From Mycoplasmatota bacterium (GTDB lineage Bacteria; Bacillota_I; Bacilli_A; Izemoplasmatales; Izemoplasmataceae): 7,619 nucleotides of DNA. The stretch's first letter is position 1; each line of letters starts with the position of its first letter. Of the stretch, positions 6,277-7,619 are shown piece after piece. The notes below the pieces were generated by a model that was given only the letters and a program-made list of their open reading frames with translations, was not told the origin of the DNA and searched no databases. Location: NCBI GenBank assembly GCA_030641535.1, contig DAOWHG010000110.1, forward strand, positions 1 through 7,619. The letters run 5' to 3'. The position numbers and the translations under genes are program-made.

Positions 6277-6305
6277 ATTATAACTTTAAAACTCTTTCAG
6301 AGCAA
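6277..6305 (-). promoter_or_regulatory. Promoter of the desulfidase gene
   Basis: On the minus strand, TTGCTC (6305-6300) is followed after 17 bases by a perfect TATAAT (6282-6277). The predicted start near 6270 leaves a leader of about 15 bases. CTCT-TTC-AGAG (6292-6302), a small palindrome, overlaps the -35 and spacer and could be a repressor half-site, but it is too short to be convincing alone. Confidence 0.7.
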
Positions 6306-6345
6306 TATTTTTCAGTTTTTTTCAATAGTAATGAATAACTTTATG

Positions 6346-6354
6346 TGGTAGAAT
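6346..6354 (+). promoter_or_regulatory. Extended -10 promoter of rlmB
   Basis: TGGTAGAAT combines the extended TG with TAGAAT (6349-6354). No good -35 is seen at 16-18 bases. The start near 6361 would give a leader of about 20 bases. It is back to back with the desulfidase promoter, with about 40 bases between the upstream ends of the two elements. Confidence 0.55.
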
Positions 6355-6379
6355 ATTAAAAGAAAAAGGAAGTGATCTT

Positions 6380-7087
6380 ATGTCAATTATCATTACAGGT
6401 AAAAATACTATTTTAGAAGCTATAAAAGTAGACCATAAAATTTATGAAATTTATATCCAAAATGGGACGAATAGTGAATTGTTATCTTTGGCTACAAAGA
6501 AAAATCTTAAAATAAATGAACTTGATAAATTTAATCTAAATAAAATATTGCCTCCAAATAATCAAGGAATTGGAGCACTAGTAGAAGATTACAAATATCA
6601 ATCTTTAGATACTGCGATTAACGTAGAAAAACATAATAAAGTTTTTATTATGCTTGATTCTATAGAAGATCCACACAATTTAGGTGCGATATTAAGAAGT
6701 GCTGATGCATTTAATGTTGATGCAATTATTATTCCTAAAAATAGAAGCGTTAAATTGAATTCAACAGTTGCAAAAGTTTCTACAGGAGCAATAGAACACG
6801 TTGATGTTATTGAGGTTACCAACTTAAATCAAACAATCAAAACACTTAAGAATAATGGATTTTGGATTGTTGGAACTGATGCTCAAACCACTCAAACAAT
6901 ACACGATATTGATGTTGACACAAATTTATGTATTGTTATTGGAAACGAAGGCAAGGGGATTAGTAGACTTGTAAAAGAAAATTGTGATTACACTGTTAAG
7001 ATACCAATGAGCGGACATGTAAACAGCTTAAATGCAAGTGTATCCGCAGCTCTTGTTATTTATGAAATATATCATAAGAAAGGATGA
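6380..7087 (+). CDS. rlmB: 23S rRNA (guanosine-2'-O)-methyltransferase RlmB, SpoU/TrmH family
   Basis: Methylates the ribose 2'-OH of a guanosine in the peptidyl-transferase region of 23S rRNA (G2251 in E. coli) using S-adenosylmethionine. The 235-residue protein has the usual two parts: a small N-terminal RNA-binding domain (about 1-75, starting ITGKNTILEAI) and the trefoil-knot SPOUT domain. All three SpoU motifs are intact. Motif 1 is DSIEDPHNLGAILRSADAF, with N100 and R106. Motif 2 is IVIGNEGKGISRL, with E190. Motif 3 is IPMSGHVNSLNASVSAA, with N218. AAAGGAAGTGAT (6365-6376) is an almost perfect ribosome site. The TGA stop is followed directly by in-frame TAG, and the sigma-factor gene starts six bases after the TGA. 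The position between mrnC and sigH is the conserved Bacillota location, apart from the inserted desulfidase. The family also includes tRNA methylases, but context supports the rRNA target. Confidence 0.94.
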   Translation: MSIIITGKNTILEAIKVDHKIYEIYIQNGTNSELLSLATKKNLKINELDKFNLNKILPPNNQGIGALVEDYKYQSLDTAINVEKHNKVFIMLDSIEDPHNLGAILRSADAFNVDAIIIPKNRSVKLNSTVAKVSTGAIEHVDVIEVTNLNQTIKTLKNNGFWIVGTDAQTTQTIHDIDVDTNLCIVIGNEGKGISRLVKENCDYTVKIPMSGHVNSLNASVSAALVIYEIYHKKG

Positions 7088-7096
7088 TAGTATTTG
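7079..7096 (+). promoter_or_regulatory. Ribosome binding site and TTG start of the sigma factor
   Basis: AAAGGATGAT within 7079-7088 spans the rlmB stop. The TTG at 7094 lies nine bases after AGGA (7081-7084). An in-frame TAG at 7088 blocks any earlier start, and the first in-frame ATG is 25 codons further on, inside conserved sequence. TTG is therefore the likely start. Confidence 0.7.
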
Positions 7097-7619
7097 ACTT
7101 ATCTTGCACACAACGATTACGAAATCATTAACCTGATTAGAGAAGGCAATGATGAAGCGCTAGCGTTAATGTTTGATAAGTACTCTCGTCTAATTTCTAA
7201 AAAAATATTTAAATTTAACTTATACTTTGATTATGATGATATGTATCAAGAAGGAATGATGATTTTATATAAATCAATCAAAGCTTTTGATGAGATATAC
7301 TCAAAATCATTTACTAGGTATTTCGAACAAAATCTTGAGAGAAAATTTATTACTATCTTATCAAAAAGGATAAGAAGGAGAGAAATATTTAAGAATAATG
7401 AAAATTATATTTATGAAACAAATCACAATATAAATCAGAACTCAGTTTATTATGATTTGTTAAAAAAAGAAATTGCGAAAATACTAACAAATAGTGAGTA
7501 TTTAGTATATACTTTAAGAGAGTTAAACAACTTTACCATTAAATATATTCGAGAAAACCATGGTCTAAATGATAAAGAAATTTACAATTCCTTACATAGA
7601 TCTAAAGTCAAAATTAAAA
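7094..7619 (+). CDS. Divergent SigH-like sigma-70 family factor, 3' end outside window
   Basis: 175 codons are visible without a stop, so the C-terminus is missing. The protein begins MTYLAHNDYEIINLIREGND, like SigH-group factors. Region 2 is recognisable: LMFDKYSRLISKKI (about 25-38) as region 2.1, DYDDMYQEGMMILYKSIKAFD (46-66) as the core-binding region 2.2, and SFTRYFEQNLERKFITIL followed by a basic KRIRRRE (about 72-97) as regions 2.3-2.4. A low-complexity Asn/Tyr-rich linker (about 98-120) replaces region 3. The last part, from LTNSEYLVYTLRELN to DKEIYNSLHRSKVKIK, resembles a degenerate region 4 helix-turn-helix. It follows rlmB by six bases, the position of sigH in Bacillus with rae1/yacP missing. 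Function is uncertain: a stress or competence-type alternative sigma factor is more likely than a sporulation one if the host is a reduced lineage. Confidence 0.78.
   Translation, partial: MTYLAHNDYEIINLIREGNDEALALMFDKYSRLISKKIFKFNLYFDYDDMYQEGMMILYKSIKAFDEIYSKSFTRYFEQNLERKFITILSKRIRRREIFKNNENYIYETNHNINQNSVYYDLLKKEIAKILTNSEYLVYTLRELNNFTIKYIRENHGLNDKEIYNSLHRSKVKIK

Noticed and set aside
6598..6822. 74-codon minus-strand frame
   Set aside because: It is antisense to the conserved core of rlmB and has no promoter, ribosome site or family features.
1..7619. CRISPR, tRNA, phage, transposon or defence system
   Set aside because: No repeat arrays, tRNA-like clover leaves, transposase or integrase motifs, or target-site duplications were seen; the genes are core housekeeping genes apart from the desulfidase and small proteins.

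Overview
The window is AT-rich and gene-dense, and reads as the chromosome of a low-GC member of the Bacillota or of the Mycoplasmatota branches that kept the standard code. TGA ends at least three genes (RluF, Mini-III and RlmB) and every tryptophan in the genes is TGG. This argues against the UGA=Trp mycoplasmas and spiroplasmas and fits Acholeplasma, Haloplasma, Izemoplasma or Erysipelotrichia-like lineages. Shine-Dalgarno sites are strong, promoters are sigma-A-like (TATAAT, sometimes extended -10), and non-ATG starts (GTG, TTG) occur. The lineage is inferred from sequence style and gene order; no search was run.

Layout. Bases 1-1443 hold glutamyl-tRNA synthetase (gltX) and its terminator. 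Bases 1443-2768 hold a tight three-gene unit: a YwbE-family small protein, an RluF-type 23S rRNA pseudouridine synthase, and a single-cysteine ArsC/Spx-family protein translationally coupled to it. Bases 2769-3154 hold a monocistronic cold-shock protein gene with a good promoter, an upstream palindrome and a terminator. Bases 3155-4987 hold cysteinyl-tRNA synthetase (cysS) and Mini-ribonuclease III (mrnC), with two candidate promoters, one of them framed by a 9-bp inverted repeat. On the minus strand, 6255-4990 encodes a UPF0597/CyuA-type L-cysteine desulfidase, convergent with mrnC across a shared bidirectional terminator and divergent from the next gene. Bases 6346-7619 hold rlmB (23S rRNA 2'-O-methyltransferase) and, 6 bp later, the start of a divergent SigH-like sigma factor that runs off the window.

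The plus-strand backbone (gltX ... cysS-mrnC-rlmB-...-sigH) is the conserved Bacillota cluster seen in Bacillus subtilis as gltX-cysE-cysS-mrnC-rlmB-rae1(yacP)-sigH. Here cysE and rae1 are absent, four small genes lie between gltX and cysS, and the desulfidase splits mrnC from rlmB. The common theme is translation: aminoacylation, 23S rRNA processing and modification, and RNA chaperoning. A cysteine-degrading enzyme sits next to the cysteine-charging enzyme.

I saw no CRISPR array, tRNA, rRNA, insertion sequence, phage gene or defence system. No gap between genes exceeds 160 bases. The most interesting items are the displaced desulfidase gene, the atypical sigma factor, the two symmetric sites near the csp and cysS promoters, and the YwbE-RluF pairing.
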